DNA of 64,000 nt from DASXRC01 sp036506495 (GTDB taxonomy: Bacteria > Actinomycetota > Actinomycetes > Mycobacteriales > Micromonosporaceae). The translations under genes were made by a program, and so were the position numbers. Below, piece by piece: positions 44,789 through 54,314 of this stretch. The notes under the pieces were generated by a model. That model made no database searches. It worked only from the letters and a program-made list of their open reading frames with translations, and had not been told where the DNA came from. The DNA is taken from positions 1-64,000 of the forward strand of contig DASXRQ010000029.1 of the NCBI GenBank assembly GCA_036506495.1, written 5' to 3'. Each line of letters starts with the position of its first letter. Positions within the stretch are counted from its first letter, which is position 1.

Positions 44789-46896
44789 ACCGGACCGCGC
44801 GGGCGGCACGACTCGGGTGGTTCGGCGTGCTCGCCGGCATCCTGGTCGCCTGCGCCGCGGTGCCCGCCGGTGCTCTCGCCGGATACGCCGCGGAGGCCGG
44901 GTTCGGTGCCTTCCTGAGCCTGCCGCAGGCCCTGCACATCCCGGCCGACGCGCAAGCCACCCGCGTCTACGCGCGGGACGGCACGACCCTGCTCGCGACC
45001 TTCTACGACGAGAACCGCACGGACGTCGCGCTCAACCGGGTCTCGCCGGCGATGCGCGAGGCCGTCCTGGCGGCCGAGGACATCCGGTTCTACGAGCACG
45101 GCGCCGTGGACCTCCGCAGCATCGCGCGGGCGTTCGTCGCCGACCTGCGTGGCGGCGCCACGGTGCAGGGCGCGTCCACGCTGACCATGCAGTACGTGCG
45201 CAACGTCCGCAAGGATGACCCCAGCCTCAGCCCACAGCAGCGCCGCGCGGCCACCGCGGACACGCCGCTGCGGAAGCTCACGGAGATCCGGTACGCCGTG
45301 GCGCTGGAGCACCGCCTGTCCAAGAACGACATCCTCGAGCGGTACCTGAACACGGCGTACTTCGGCGCCGGCGCGTACGGCGTCGACGCGGCCAGCCACA
45401 CCTACTTCGGCAGGCCGCCCGACGAGCTCACCGTGCCGGAGTCGGCGCTGCTGGCCGGCCTGCTGCAATCGCCGAACGCGGACAACCCGCTGTTCGGTGA
45501 CCGCAGCCGTGCGCTCTCGCGACGCGCGTACGTCCTCGACGCCATGGCACGCGCCGGCTACATCTCGGCGTCGTCGGCGGCCCGCCTGGCGGCCGCGCCG
45601 CTGGGCCTGCATCCCGCGCCGACGCCCAACGGCTGCCTGCAGTCGCCCGCCGCCGCCTCCGGTGCCGGCTTCTTCTGTGCGTACCTGCGGCAGTGGTGGG
45701 ACGCCCAGCCCGCGTTCGGTGCCACGCCCGCCGAACGTGACGGTCGGCTGTTGCGCGGCGGCTACACCGTCGTGACCTCGCTTGACCCGCAAGTGCAGGC
45801 CGAGGCGTTACGCCAGGCACGGTCCGTGTACGGCTACGACAACCCTCGCGCGCTGCCGATCGCGGTGGTGGAGCCAGGCACCGGCCGGGTGCGGGCCTTG
45901 GCCGTCAACAGGCGCTACCGCCTGGCCGCGAACCCCGCCGGGCAGCGGGACTATCCGAACACGGTCGAACAGCTCGTTGCCGGTGGCGGACCGATCACCG
46001 GCTACCGGACCGGCTCGACGTTCAAACTGTTCACCCTGCTGGCCGCGCTGTCCGCCGGGCTGCCGCTCGACACGTCCTTCGACGCGCCGGCCCGGTTGGT
46101 CACCCAATGGCCCGACGATGGGCCGGATGCCTGCGCCGGTCGCTACTGCCCGGCGAACGCCAACCCGAGATGGATGGACGGGCGGCGCACCATGTGGGAC
46201 GCGTTCGGCCGGTCGGTCAACACCTACTACGTCTGGCTCGAGTCGAAGGTCGGTCCGGCGCGGGCCGTGGCGATGGCGCAACGCCTGGGCATGACGTTCC
46301 GCGCCCCCTCGGACGCGCGAATGGCGGCCACTTCGGCGGACAGCTGGGGGGCGTTCACCCTCGGCGTCACCGACACGACGCCGTTGGACCTCGCCGAGGC
46401 GTACGCGACCATCGCCGCTGACGGCGTCTACTGCCGGCCACTGCCGGTCGAGTCGGTCACGGATGCCGCCGGGCGTGGGGTACCGGTCGGGCCACGATGC
46501 ACGCGAGCGGTCGACCCGGACGTGGCGCACGCCGCGCTGGATGTGGCCCGCTGCCCGGTCGGCCAGCAGTCGCACTTCGGCAGGTGCGACGGCGGGACCG
46601 CGGCGGCGGTCGCGAACATCTTCGCCGGCCGCCCGGTCGCCGGCAAGACCGGAAGCTCGGAGGGGAACGCCACGGAGACCTTCGTGGCCGTCACGCCCCA
46701 GCTGGTCGCCGCCGGCACCGCCGCGGATCCGGCCGAGCCACGCGACCGGGTCGGCGCGGCCGTGTCCGGCGAGGTCGACCGGGCGGTCGCCACCACGCTG
46801 GCGTACGCGCTGGCCGGCCAGCCCTGGCAGAGCTTCCCACCGCCCAGCGCCGCGATCGCGTTCGGCCGCGGCCCGGGTCCGACCGCACAACTCTGA
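44785..46896 (+). CDS. class A penicillin-binding protein
   Basis: 703 residues. An N-terminal membrane helix (~12-34) is followed by a family 51 glycosyltransferase domain with catalytic Glu98 in EDIRFYEHGAVD and GASTLTMQYVRN. The transpeptidase domain has SxxK Ser411 (GSTFKLF), SVN at 477-479 and KTG at 621-623. It builds and cross-links peptidoglycan. Unlike many actinobacterial class A enzymes it has no PASTA domain or long disordered tail. Translationally coupled to the MprF-like gene, suggesting a joint role at the envelope. Confidence 0.93.
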   Translation: MNRTARAARLGWFGVLAGILVACAAVPAGALAGYAAEAGFGAFLSLPQALHIPADAQATRVYARDGTTLLATFYDENRTDVALNRVSPAMREAVLAAEDIRFYEHGAVDLRSIARAFVADLRGGATVQGASTLTMQYVRNVRKDDPSLSPQQRRAATADTPLRKLTEIRYAVALEHRLSKNDILERYLNTAYFGAGAYGVDAASHTYFGRPPDELTVPESALLAGLLQSPNADNPLFGDRSRALSRRAYVLDAMARAGYISASSAARLAAAPLGLHPAPTPNGCLQSPAAASGAGFFCAYLRQWWDAQPAFGATPAERDGRLLRGGYTVVTSLDPQVQAEALRQARSVYGYDNPRALPIAVVEPGTGRVRALAVNRRYRLAANPAGQRDYPNTVEQLVAGGGPITGYRTGSTFKLFTLLAALSAGLPLDTSFDAPARLVTQWPDDGPDACAGRYCPANANPRWMDGRRTMWDAFGRSVNTYYVWLESKVGPARAVAMAQRLGMTFRAPSDARMAATSADSWGAFTLGVTDTTPLDLAEAYATIAADGVYCRPLPVESVTDAAGRGVPVGPRCTRAVDPDVAHAALDVARCPVGQQSHFGRCDGGTAAAVANIFAGRPVAGKTGSSEGNATETFVAVTPQLVAAGTAADPAEPRDRVGAAVSGEVDRAVATTLAYALAGQPWQSFPPPSAAIAFGRGPGPTAQL

Positions 46897-46905
46897 CGGG
46901 ACTTC

Positions 46906-46972
46906 GCGGATGATCATGGCGTTTCCGTCAGACACGCCGGGCGTGTCTGACGGAAACGCCATGATCATCCGC
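46906..46972. terminator. 33-bp-arm palindrome, convergent terminator
   Basis: Nearly continuous palindrome: arms 46906-46938 and 46940-46972 match perfectly over 33 bp around one central base. It begins 10 bases after the penicillin-binding protein stop and ends 10 bases before the end of the convergent ABC permease gene. It is a symmetric candidate for a two-way terminator. The stem is far longer than needed for that role. Confidence 0.8.
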
Positions 46973-46982
46973 AAGGGGGGGT

Positions 46983-47942
46983 CTAGGTCGCCCGCACGCG
47001 CGGGTCGAGGACCGCGTACAGCAGATCCACCACGATGTTGGCGAAGACGATGAACACGGCCGCCAGCAGCACGATGCCGACGATCACCGGGAGGTCCTGC
47101 GTGGTGATCGACTGCACGGCCAGCTGGCCCAGACCGGGCAACCCGAACACGGTCTCCGTCACGATCGCGCCGCCGAGCAGCGTGCCGACGTCGATGCCGA
47201 GCTGGGTGACGATCGGCGTGAGCGCGCTGCGCAGCGCGTGCCGATAGACAACGCGGCGCTCGGTGATCCCCTTGGCGCGGGCCGTACGCACGTAGTCCTC
47301 GCCGAGCACCTCGAGCAGCGAGGCGCGGGTCAGCCGGGTGTACGTTGCCGCCGACACGACGGCGAGCGTCAGCCACGGCAGGACCAGATGCCGCGCCCAG
47401 CCGGCCGGGCTCTGAGTCAGCGGCACGTAGCCGCCGCCCGGGAAGGCGTCGACACCGGCGAGGTCGAGGCGGAAGAAGAAGACGTACAACAGCAGCAGGC
47501 CGACGAGGAACGTGGGCATCGACAGTCCAGTGAGGACGAACAGCGTCGCGCCACGGTCGACCAACGTACGCGGGCGGCGGGCCGCGAGGACGCCGATGCC
47601 GACGCCGAGAACCAACCACGTGACCGCTCCCCCGAGCGTCAGCGAGACGGTGACCGGAACCTGGGTCGCGATGAGAGAGCGCACCGACTCGGAGTTGTAG
47701 TAGGAGTAGCCCAGGTCGCCGCGCGCGAGGGCGCCGACGAAGTGGGCGTACTGCACCGGGACCGGGCGGTCCAGGCCCAGCCGATGGCGTACGGCGGCGA
47801 CGGTCGCGGGCGTGGCGAGCCGACCGGCGATGGTCCGCGCCGGGTCGGGCGGGGCCACATAGAACAGCGCGAAGACCACGACGCTGATCAGCCAGGCGAC
47901 GGCGACGGCGAGCAGTAGCCGGCGTACCACGAAGCGGGTCAT
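46983..47942 (-). CDS. dipeptide/oligopeptide ABC transporter permease (DppB-like)
   Basis: 319-residue inner-membrane permease with about six helices. The binding-protein-dependent transport signature is visible (EDYVRTARAKGITERRVVYRHALR, near residues 213-236). The N-terminal pattern of DppB is also present (MTRFVVRRLLLAVAVAWLIS). It is the last gene of the operon in transcription order. ATG 47942 overlaps the stop of the DppC-like gene. Intact. Confidence 0.92.
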   Translation of the reverse strand: MTRFVVRRLLLAVAVAWLISVVVFALFYVAPPDPARTIAGRLATPATVAAVRHRLGLDRPVPVQYAHFVGALARGDLGYSYYNSESVRSLIATQVPVTVSLTLGGAVTWLVLGVGIGVLAARRPRTLVDRGATLFVLTGLSMPTFLVGLLLLYVFFFRLDLAGVDAFPGGGYVPLTQSPAGWARHLVLPWLTLAVVSAATYTRLTRASLLEVLGEDYVRTARAKGITERRVVYRHALRSALTPIVTQLGIDVGTLLGGAIVTETVFGLPGLGQLAVQSITTQDLPVIVGIVLLAAVFIVFANIVVDLLYAVLDPRVRAT

Positions 47943-48905
47943 CGCGGACCCCCCGCGAACAGCCGCTCGGTGCCGGGTCGAGCGCGTCGCGCACGCTGTC
48001 GCCGAGCAGGTTGAAGGCCAGCGTGGTGGCCAGCAAGGCGAGGCCCGGGAACAGCACGAACCACCAGGCCACCTGGTAGAACTGCAGCGAGTCGGCGAGC
48101 ATGTTGCCCCAGGTGGGTGTGGGCGGCACCACGCCGAGGCCGAGGAACGAGAGGGTCGCCTCGAAGACGATCGCCGTCGGGATCAGCAGCGTGGTGTAGA
48201 CGATGACCGGCGCGGCCAGGTTCGGCAGCACGTCCACGAGCATGATGCGCACGTCGCTCGCGCCCAGCGACCGCGCGGCCTCCACGTACTCCCGCTCCCG
48301 GATCGCGAGCGTCTGCCCGCGGACGATGCGACCGACGGCGGCCAGGAGAAGAACGCGATCACGAGGATCGACACCGTCAGGCTCGGCCCGACGACGCTGA
48401 CGAGGGCGACGGCGAAGAGCAGGAAGGGGAAGGACAGCACCACGTCCATGAACCGGGCGAGGAACGTGTCGACCGCTCCGCCGTGGTAGCCGGCGGTCAT
48501 CCCGACAAGGACTCCGGCGCACACCGCGAGCAGGGTGGAGACCACCCCCACCAGCAACGAGATCCGGGCGCCGTAGACGATGCGTACGAGCAGATCCCGC
48601 CCGAGGTTGTCGGTACCCAGCAGGAATCTGCTGCCGGTACCCACCGGGAGACCGGCGGGCGTGAGCCCGGTGTCGCGGAACTGCGTGTCCGGTCCGTGGC
48701 CCACGACATGGGCGATCACGGGGGCGCCGAGCGCGACGAGCGCCAGCATGAGGATCACCACCGCCGCGGCGATCGCGACCGGGTCGCGACCCAGCCGCCG
48801 TGCCGCCAGCCGCAGCGGACCGAGACCCTCGACCCGATGGGCCGCGATCGTCGCCGCGCCCGCCGGGGAGATAGCGGGTGTCGCGGCGACGATCGGGGCG
48901 TTCAC
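47939..48905 (-). CDS. dipeptide/oligopeptide ABC transporter permease (DppC-like), two frameshifts
   Basis: About 322 residues when corrected. The N-terminal half (ARRLGRDPVAIAAAVVILM, GTDNLGRDLLVRIVYGARIS) and C-terminal half (AAVGRIVRGQTLAIREREYV, EAARSLGASDVRIM) are clear DppC sequence in different frames. One base is missing near 48341 and another near 47972-47977, after which the expected end TERLFAGGPR and a stop overlapping the next ATG appear. GTG 48905 overlaps the upstream stop (GTGA). With both losses uncorrected the gene cannot make an active permease. Confidence 0.85.
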
Positions 48906-49909
48906 GGATCCGCCACCGGAAAATGACAGGCGGCCGGGTGGTCCGGGCCGTCCCCGAGCCGCGGCTCGAGCGCGGGCGGCTCCACCGCGCACCTCTCCTG
49001 TGCTCTCGGACAGCGGGGATGGAACGGGCAGCCGGTGGGCGGATCGACGGGTGAGGGTGGGTCGCCGGCGAGCAGGATCCGCTCCCGCCGGTCGGCGAGA
49101 TCCGGGTCGGGCACCGGCTCCGCGGACAACAATGCCGCGGTGTACGGATGGCGGGGTCGGCCGTACAGCTCGGCGGCCGGCGCCAGCTCGACGATCCTGC
49201 CGAGGTAATCACCGCGACCCGGTCGCTGACGTGGCGCACGACGGACAGGTCGTGTGCGATAAAGATGTACGTGAGTTGAAGATCGCGCTGCAGGTCGGCG
49301 AGCAGGTTGATGATCTGCGCCTGGATCGAGACGTCCAGCGACGACACCGGCTCGTCACAGACAAGCAGCTTCGGATGCAGCGCGAGCGCCCGGGCGATGC
49401 CGACGCGCTGTCGCTGGCCGCCGGAGAACTCCGCCGGGAAGCGGTTGTAGTGCTCGGGGTTCAGCCCGACCAGCTGCATCAGCTCCTGAACCCGACGCCG
49501 GCGCTCGACGCCGGCGGGCCACCCCGTGAATCGCGTACGGGTCGGCGATGATCGAACCCACCCGGCGGTGCGGGTTCAGCGATCCGTACGGGTCCTGGAA
49601 GATCATCTGGAGCTGGCGCCGGACGGGGCGCAGGCGACGGCGGGACAGCCGGGAGATGTCGGTGCCGTCGAAGACGATCCGTCCGGCGGTCAGGTCGTAC
49701 AGCCGCGTGATGCACCGCGCCAGCGTCGACTTGCCTGAGCCGGTCTCCCCGACGAGCCCCACCGTCTCGCCGGGACGGACGGTCAGGTTCACGCCGTCAA
49801 CGGCGCGAACCCGACCATCCGCGCGGTGGCCAAGCACCCCCCGCCGCCCCGGAAAGTGCTTGACCACGTTCTCGGCCTGCAGCAGTGGGGCCGCGGCCGG
49901 CGGTGTCAT
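48902..49909 (-). CDS. oligopeptide ABC transporter ATPase (DppF-like), two frameshifts
   Basis: Second ATPase of the transporter, about 335 residues if corrected. Walker A GETGSGKST, then QMIFQDPYGSLNPH, and in another frame the ABC signature FSGGQRQRVGIARAL, Walker B LLVCDEPVSSLDVS and the His switch IAHDLSVVRHV. The C-terminal oligopeptide-transporter box CPFHPRCPRAQERC is back in the first frame. One extra base lies near 49516-49518 and one missing base near 49208. ATG 49909 overlaps the DppD stop. Confidence 0.85.
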
Positions 49910-50910
49910 GCCGCCCGATCGCTGGTCGCCGGCAGCCAGCACGCCGAGCGGTGGTCGGGCGCGCCGGCCACCGGGCGCAGCTCCGGCTCGTGCACCCTGC
50001 ACACGTCCATGGCGTACCGGCAGCGTGGGTGGAACGGGCACCCGGCCGGCAGGTCGATGAGGCTGGGTGGCTGACCCGGGATGGGACGCAGCCGCCGGCC
50101 GGCTCGCGCCGCCCCCGACCCGGCGGCGATCGCCGCCAAGGCCGGAACGGAGGCCAGCAGCCCGAGGGTGTACGGGTGGTGCGGGCGGTAGTACGCGATG
50201 CGTCGGTCGGCCATCTCGACCACGCGCCCGGCGTACATCACGGCGACCTGATCCGCGATCTCCGCGATGACGCCGAGGTCGTGGCTGATCATGATGATGG
50301 CGGTACCCGGCTCGCGCTGAATTCGCGGCAGGAGGCTCAGAATCTGCGCCTGGACGGTGGCGTCCAGCGCCGTGGTCGGCTCGTCCGCGATCAGCAGTGC
50401 CGGGTCGAGCGCCAGCGCCATGGCGATCATCGCGCGCTGACGCATACCGCCGGAGAACTGATGCGGGTAGTCGTCCACGCGCCGCTCGGGCCGCGGTATC
50501 CCGACCAGCCGGAGCAGCTCGACGGCCCGCCGGTGGGCCATCCCCCGCGACACCCCGCGGTGCGCCCGGATCGCCTCGACGATCTGCCACCCGATCCGGT
50601 AGTGCGGGTGCAGGCTGGACAGCGGGTCCTGGAACACCATCCCGATCCGGGCGCCGCGGATCGAGCGCAGCTCCGGCTCGGGCATGTGGAGCAGCTCACG
50701 CCCCTCGAACAGCGCCCGACCGGAGACGATGCCACCGCGTACCAGGCCCAGCAGCGTGAGCGCGGCGACGCTCTTGCCCGACCCGGACTCCCCGACGATG
50801 CCCAGGGCGTGTCCACTGTCGACATCGAACGACACGCCGCGGACAGCCCGGACGACGCCGTCCGCGGTCGGGAACGACACGGTCAGATCGGTCACCTCAA
50901 GCAGTCCCAT
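49906..50910 (-). CDS. oligopeptide ABC transporter ATPase (DppD-like)
   Basis: 334-residue ATPase, intact. Walker A GESGSGKSV, QDPLSSLHPHYRIG, signature FSGGMRQRAMIAMAL, Walker B LLIADEPTTALDAT, switch ISHDLGVIAEI. The C-terminal oligopeptide-transporter cysteine box CPFHPRCRYAMDVC is present. It energises import together with the DppF-like partner. It starts 7 bases after the substrate-binding protein gene. Confidence 0.94.
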   Translation of the reverse strand: MGLLEVTDLTVSFPTADGVVRAVRGVSFDVDSGHALGIVGESGSGKSVAALTLLGLVRGGIVSGRALFEGRELLHMPEPELRSIRGARIGMVFQDPLSSLHPHYRIGWQIVEAIRAHRGVSRGMAHRRAVELLRLVGIPRPERRVDDYPHQFSGGMRQRAMIAMALALDPALLIADEPTTALDATVQAQILSLLPRIQREPGTAIIMISHDLGVIAEIADQVAVMYAGRVVEMADRRIAYYRPHHPYTLGLLASVPALAAIAAGSGAARAGRRLRPIPGQPPSLIDLPAGCPFHPRCRYAMDVCRVHEPELRPVAGAPDHRSACWLPATSDRAA

Positions 50911-50917
50911 CGCAGCC

Positions 50918-52716
50918 TCAGCTCGTCGGGTTGAGCCACACCTGGGTGACGTCGTACGCCTGGCTGAACGGCACGAAGATCGCGTTGTGCACCCGGGTGG
51001 ACCGGAACAGGGCGGTCTTCTGGGTCTGGAACGGCACGATCGCGGCGTCCTTCATGATCTGCATGTCGGCCTGATGCCACAGGTCACCGGCCTGCTTCTC
51101 GTCGGCGGTCCGCAGCGCCCGGTCGATGAGCCCGTTCACCGTCGCGTTGTTGTAGTCGCCGTAGTCGACGGAGTTGGGCCCGTACGTCCGGCCGTCGAAG
51201 AGCGGCTCGACGACGGCACGGCCGTTGTTGCCGTACCAGTCCGGCACCCAGCCGGGCTCGGAGATGTCCCACACGCCGCGCCGCGCCGCGCTGGGGCTGG
51301 CGAGGTACTTGCCGTAGTAGTCGCCCTGGGTCACGGGCATGAGGCGCACCCGGATCCCGCACTTCGCGAGGTCCGCCTGCACGGTCTGGGCGACCGCCGG
51401 GTGGTTGCCGGCGTTGCGGTAGACGTCGGACACGGTCAGGCCATTCGGGTAGCCGGCATCGGCGAGCATCCGCTTGCAGGTCGCCGGATCGCCGCGGTGC
51501 CCAGGCGTCGGGTAGAGGTCGAACGGCTGGTAGCCCACGTTGTCGGGCGGGATGACCTGGTCGAGCGGCGTGTTGAGGGCCGGGCCACCGTAGATCTGCC
51601 CGATCGCCACCTTGTCGATGGCGTACTCGATGGCCTGCCGCACCTTGACCTTCGACAGCGCGCCGCTGTTATGCGGGCTCTGCATGTTGAAGAGCAGGAA
51701 CGGGTTGGTGTCGAGCCCCGGGTAGATGCCGAGGCGGGAGTCCTTGGCTGCCTGCAGGGCCGGGATGCTGGCGGTCGGCACGACGGTGTCCCACTGCAGA
51801 TCGGCCGTACCGGCCTGGATCTGCTGCTGCACCGGCCCCGCGTCCTGGCCCATCGTGACCGTGATGTGGTCGACGTACTGATGCCGGATCGGATCCGCGC
51901 TCTGGTCCCACGCCGGGTTCTTGGCCAGCTCGATGTCCTGGTTGGCGGCGTACTTGACGATCTGGTACGGCCCGTCGGAGATCGTGTGCTGGCGGAACGT
52001 GGCGCTGTCCGGGACGTACGCGAGGTATTCGTTCGGGGCCGGCGAGGCGAACGGCATGGCCAGGATGTTCAGGAAATCGGTCGCCGGCTGGATCAGCGTG
52101 AAGACGACGGTGCTGTTGTCGGTGGCCTTGACGCCGGTGACGTTGTGGCCATTGATGTACGCGGCCATGCCGGCGGCCGTGCCGGGCACCTTCGCGAACC
52201 CATCGCAGTACGCCTTCATCCCCACGATCGTGTTCTCGTAGTACCCGGGGCGCCGACCGGGTTAACCGGGTTGCACAAGCGCTTGAGACCCAACACGACG
52301 TCTTGCGCGGTCACGTCACGCGCCGGCGTCGTGTTCCACCGCGCGCCGGGGCGAAGGTGGATCGTGTACACGGTCCCGTTGGCGTTGATCCCACCGTTCG
52401 CGGTCGTGGGCACCTCGGTCGCGAGATCCGCCACCGGGGTGATCGCCTTGGTGAGGTCGGTGTTCGCCGGATAGCTGAACAGCTGTCGCGTGAACGCCCG
52501 CTCGAGCGTGTAGCTCGTCGTGTAGTAGGCGCTGGCGGTGTCGATGTGGTCGACGTCGCCGCTCCCGAGGAGCTTCAGCGTGCCGCCCGGCGTCGGCTGT
52601 CCCGAGCTCGCCGAGCCACCACCGCCGCCACCGTTGGTGTTGCCACACGCGGCCAGCACGGTGAGCACGCTCAGGGTGAATGCGGCCGTTGTGAGGCCGC
52701 CTCGTGTCAGAGCCAT
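50918..52716 (-). CDS. oligopeptide ABC transporter substrate-binding lipoprotein, one frameshift
   Basis: About 599 residues if corrected. It has a lipoprotein signal with lipobox LAAC (Cys24), a Gly/Ser linker and the family 5 solute-binding domain (PTPGGTLKLLGSGDVDHID ... DISEPGWVPDWYGNNGR). The frame is lost at 52244-52248 in a C/G run: ahead of it the protein reads NPVGAPG, and GMKAYCDGFAKVPG resumes one base out. It is first in the operon, so it fixes what the transporter imports (peptides or similar). Uncorrected it ends after about 166 residues. Confidence 0.88.
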
Positions 52717-52805
52717 GAGATGACCCTGCGCGACGGGTCATGAGAGGACCGTGAGAGCTACAGACCGCGCCCGGTCGTTCCGACCGGCGGCCCCATGCAC
52801 AACAA

Positions 52806-52894
52806 CGTTTGCTCTGCTTCCCTCGGCGATACACCGGGAGGCTGAAGCGCGGCCTCGTCCGTTTGGCGTCTCCTGTAGGGAAGCAGAGCAAACG
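52806..52894. terminator. 18-bp inverted repeat in the gap between the ABC operon and the sensor kinase
   Basis: Perfect 18-bp arms CGTTTGCTCTGCTTCCCT (52806-52823) and its complement (52877-52894) around a 53-base loop. It lies in the 251-base gap downstream of the left-facing sensor kinase and upstream of the left-facing binding-protein gene. It could end kinase transcription or regulate the transporter operon. The long loop makes a classic intrinsic terminator less certain. Confidence 0.55.
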
Positions 52895-52967
52895 ATGGTG
52901 CGCGGACGTCGGTGAGTGGCGGGCGCGGGGGGCGGCGGCGAGGCCGGCCGGTGCGCGGGCGGCCGGA

Positions 52968-54296
52968 TTAGCCCGGCAGCACCACGTCCACGCGGGCGCC
53001 GCCCAGGATGGAGCGGTTCGACACCGCCGCCCTCCCCCCGTGTGCCCGGGCGATCTCGGCGACGATCGCGAGCCCCAGTCCGGCGCCCGTGCCGTCGGCC
53101 CGGGTGCGGGCCGTCGCCGCACGGCTGAACCGGTCGAACGCCACCGGCAGGATCTCCTCGGCGAACCCGGGACCGTCGTCGTCGACGATGATGGTCGCCC
53201 CGCCCGCCGGTCCGGCCCCGACGCGCACCTCGACGGTGTGCGCACCGGCCTGTGCCGCGTTGCCGAGGAGGTTGCTGACGATCTGCTCGAGCCCGACCAC
53301 GTCGACCGACGCGACAATCTCCTCGCCGGTTACGCGGACGTCCAACCCGGTCACCTCGCCGATCCGCCGACTCCACGTGCGCACGCGGAGGGTTACGTCC
53401 GTCGGTTCGCGGTCGGCCTGGAGTTCCCCGGCGCGGGCCCGCGCGAGGACGAGTAGGTCGGTCGCGAGCCGGCCGAGGCGGTCCGCCTCGACCAGGGCGG
53501 CACGCAGGGCACGGCGTGCCTCGTCCCGGTCGCCGGCGATGCCGAGCTCGAGCTCCGCACGCAGCGCCGCGACCGGCGTACGAAGCTCGTGGGCGGCGTC
53601 GTCGACGAACGCGCGCTCCCGCCGGTAAGCGGCGTCGAGCCGATCCAGCATCTGGTTCAGCGTGTGGGCCAGCGCACCGATCTCATCGTCGCCAGCCGGC
53701 TCGGGCAGCCGTCGATCGGCCGCCTCCACCGTGATCTGTGCTGCCTCGCGCGTGAGTGACGCCACCGGGCGCAGGGCGGCGTTGACCAGCCGGTAGACGG
53801 CGAGGACCGAGGCGGTGGCCAACACCAAACCCGCCGTCAGCAGTCCGACCAGCACCTGATCGATCGCACGCTGGGTGGCGGCCAGGCTGGCGCCGACCAC
53901 GAGGAGGTCGCCGTCGGGTCGGCGTTCGGCCGCGAGCATGGCGTCGCCGCGTAGCCCGGGCACATCGGTCACCACAACCTCGCCGGTGAGCGCGCGGGCG
54001 AGCTCGGCAGCGTCCAGTACCGGACCGTCCGGAGCGGCCGTCGAGCGCGCGAGGACCCGACCGCCGCGTAGCAGCTGGGCGTACGGGTCGACCGCGATGT
54101 CCCCGGCCGGGGCGCTGCGCAGGTCGCGCAGCCGGACCGCGAGATCCTCCGCGACCGCGCTGCGGACCTGGGCGGCGATGAAGAGGTACGCCAACAGCGT
54201 GGCGGCCGCGACCACGAGCACGACCCCGGTGGCGTACGCCAGGGTGATCCGCCCGCGCAAGGTGGCCGGTCCGAGGCGCCGCAGCGCTCCCCTCAT
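52968..54296 (-). CDS. membrane sensor histidine kinase (OmpR-partner type)
   Basis: 442 residues. TM1 ~18-41, an extracellular loop of about 105 residues, TM2 ~147-168, a HAMP-like linker (RPVASLTREAAQITV, ~176-225), and HisKA with His236 in DDAAHELRTP. The HATPase domain follows (DDDGPGFAEE, GTGAGLGLAIVAEIARAHGG). It would sense an external signal and phosphorylate the divergent OmpR-type regulator; the start codons are only 18 bases apart. Signal unknown. Confidence 0.93.
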   Translation of the reverse strand: MRGALRRLGPATLRGRITLAYATGVVLVVAAATLLAYLFIAAQVRSAVAEDLAVRLRDLRSAPAGDIAVDPYAQLLRGGRVLARSTAAPDGPVLDAAELARALTGEVVVTDVPGLRGDAMLAAERRPDGDLLVVGASLAATQRAIDQVLVGLLTAGLVLATASVLAVYRLVNAALRPVASLTREAAQITVEAADRRLPEPAGDDEIGALAHTLNQMLDRLDAAYRRERAFVDDAAHELRTPVAALRAELELGIAGDRDEARRALRAALVEADRLGRLATDLLVLARARAGELQADREPTDVTLRVRTWSRRIGEVTGLDVRVTGEEIVASVDVVGLEQIVSNLLGNAAQAGAHTVEVRVGAGPAGGATIIVDDDGPGFAEEILPVAFDRFSRAATARTRADGTGAGLGLAIVAEIARAHGGRAAVSNRSILGGARVDVVLPG

Positions 54297-54314
54297 GCGG
54301 CGTACGGTAGCGCC

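Noticed and set aside
45808..49479. A 1223-codon open frame on the minus strand
   Set aside because: Its ends are pieces of the frameshifted ABC transporter genes, the middle is out-of-frame sequence, and the far end is antisense to the penicillin-binding protein. Not one protein.
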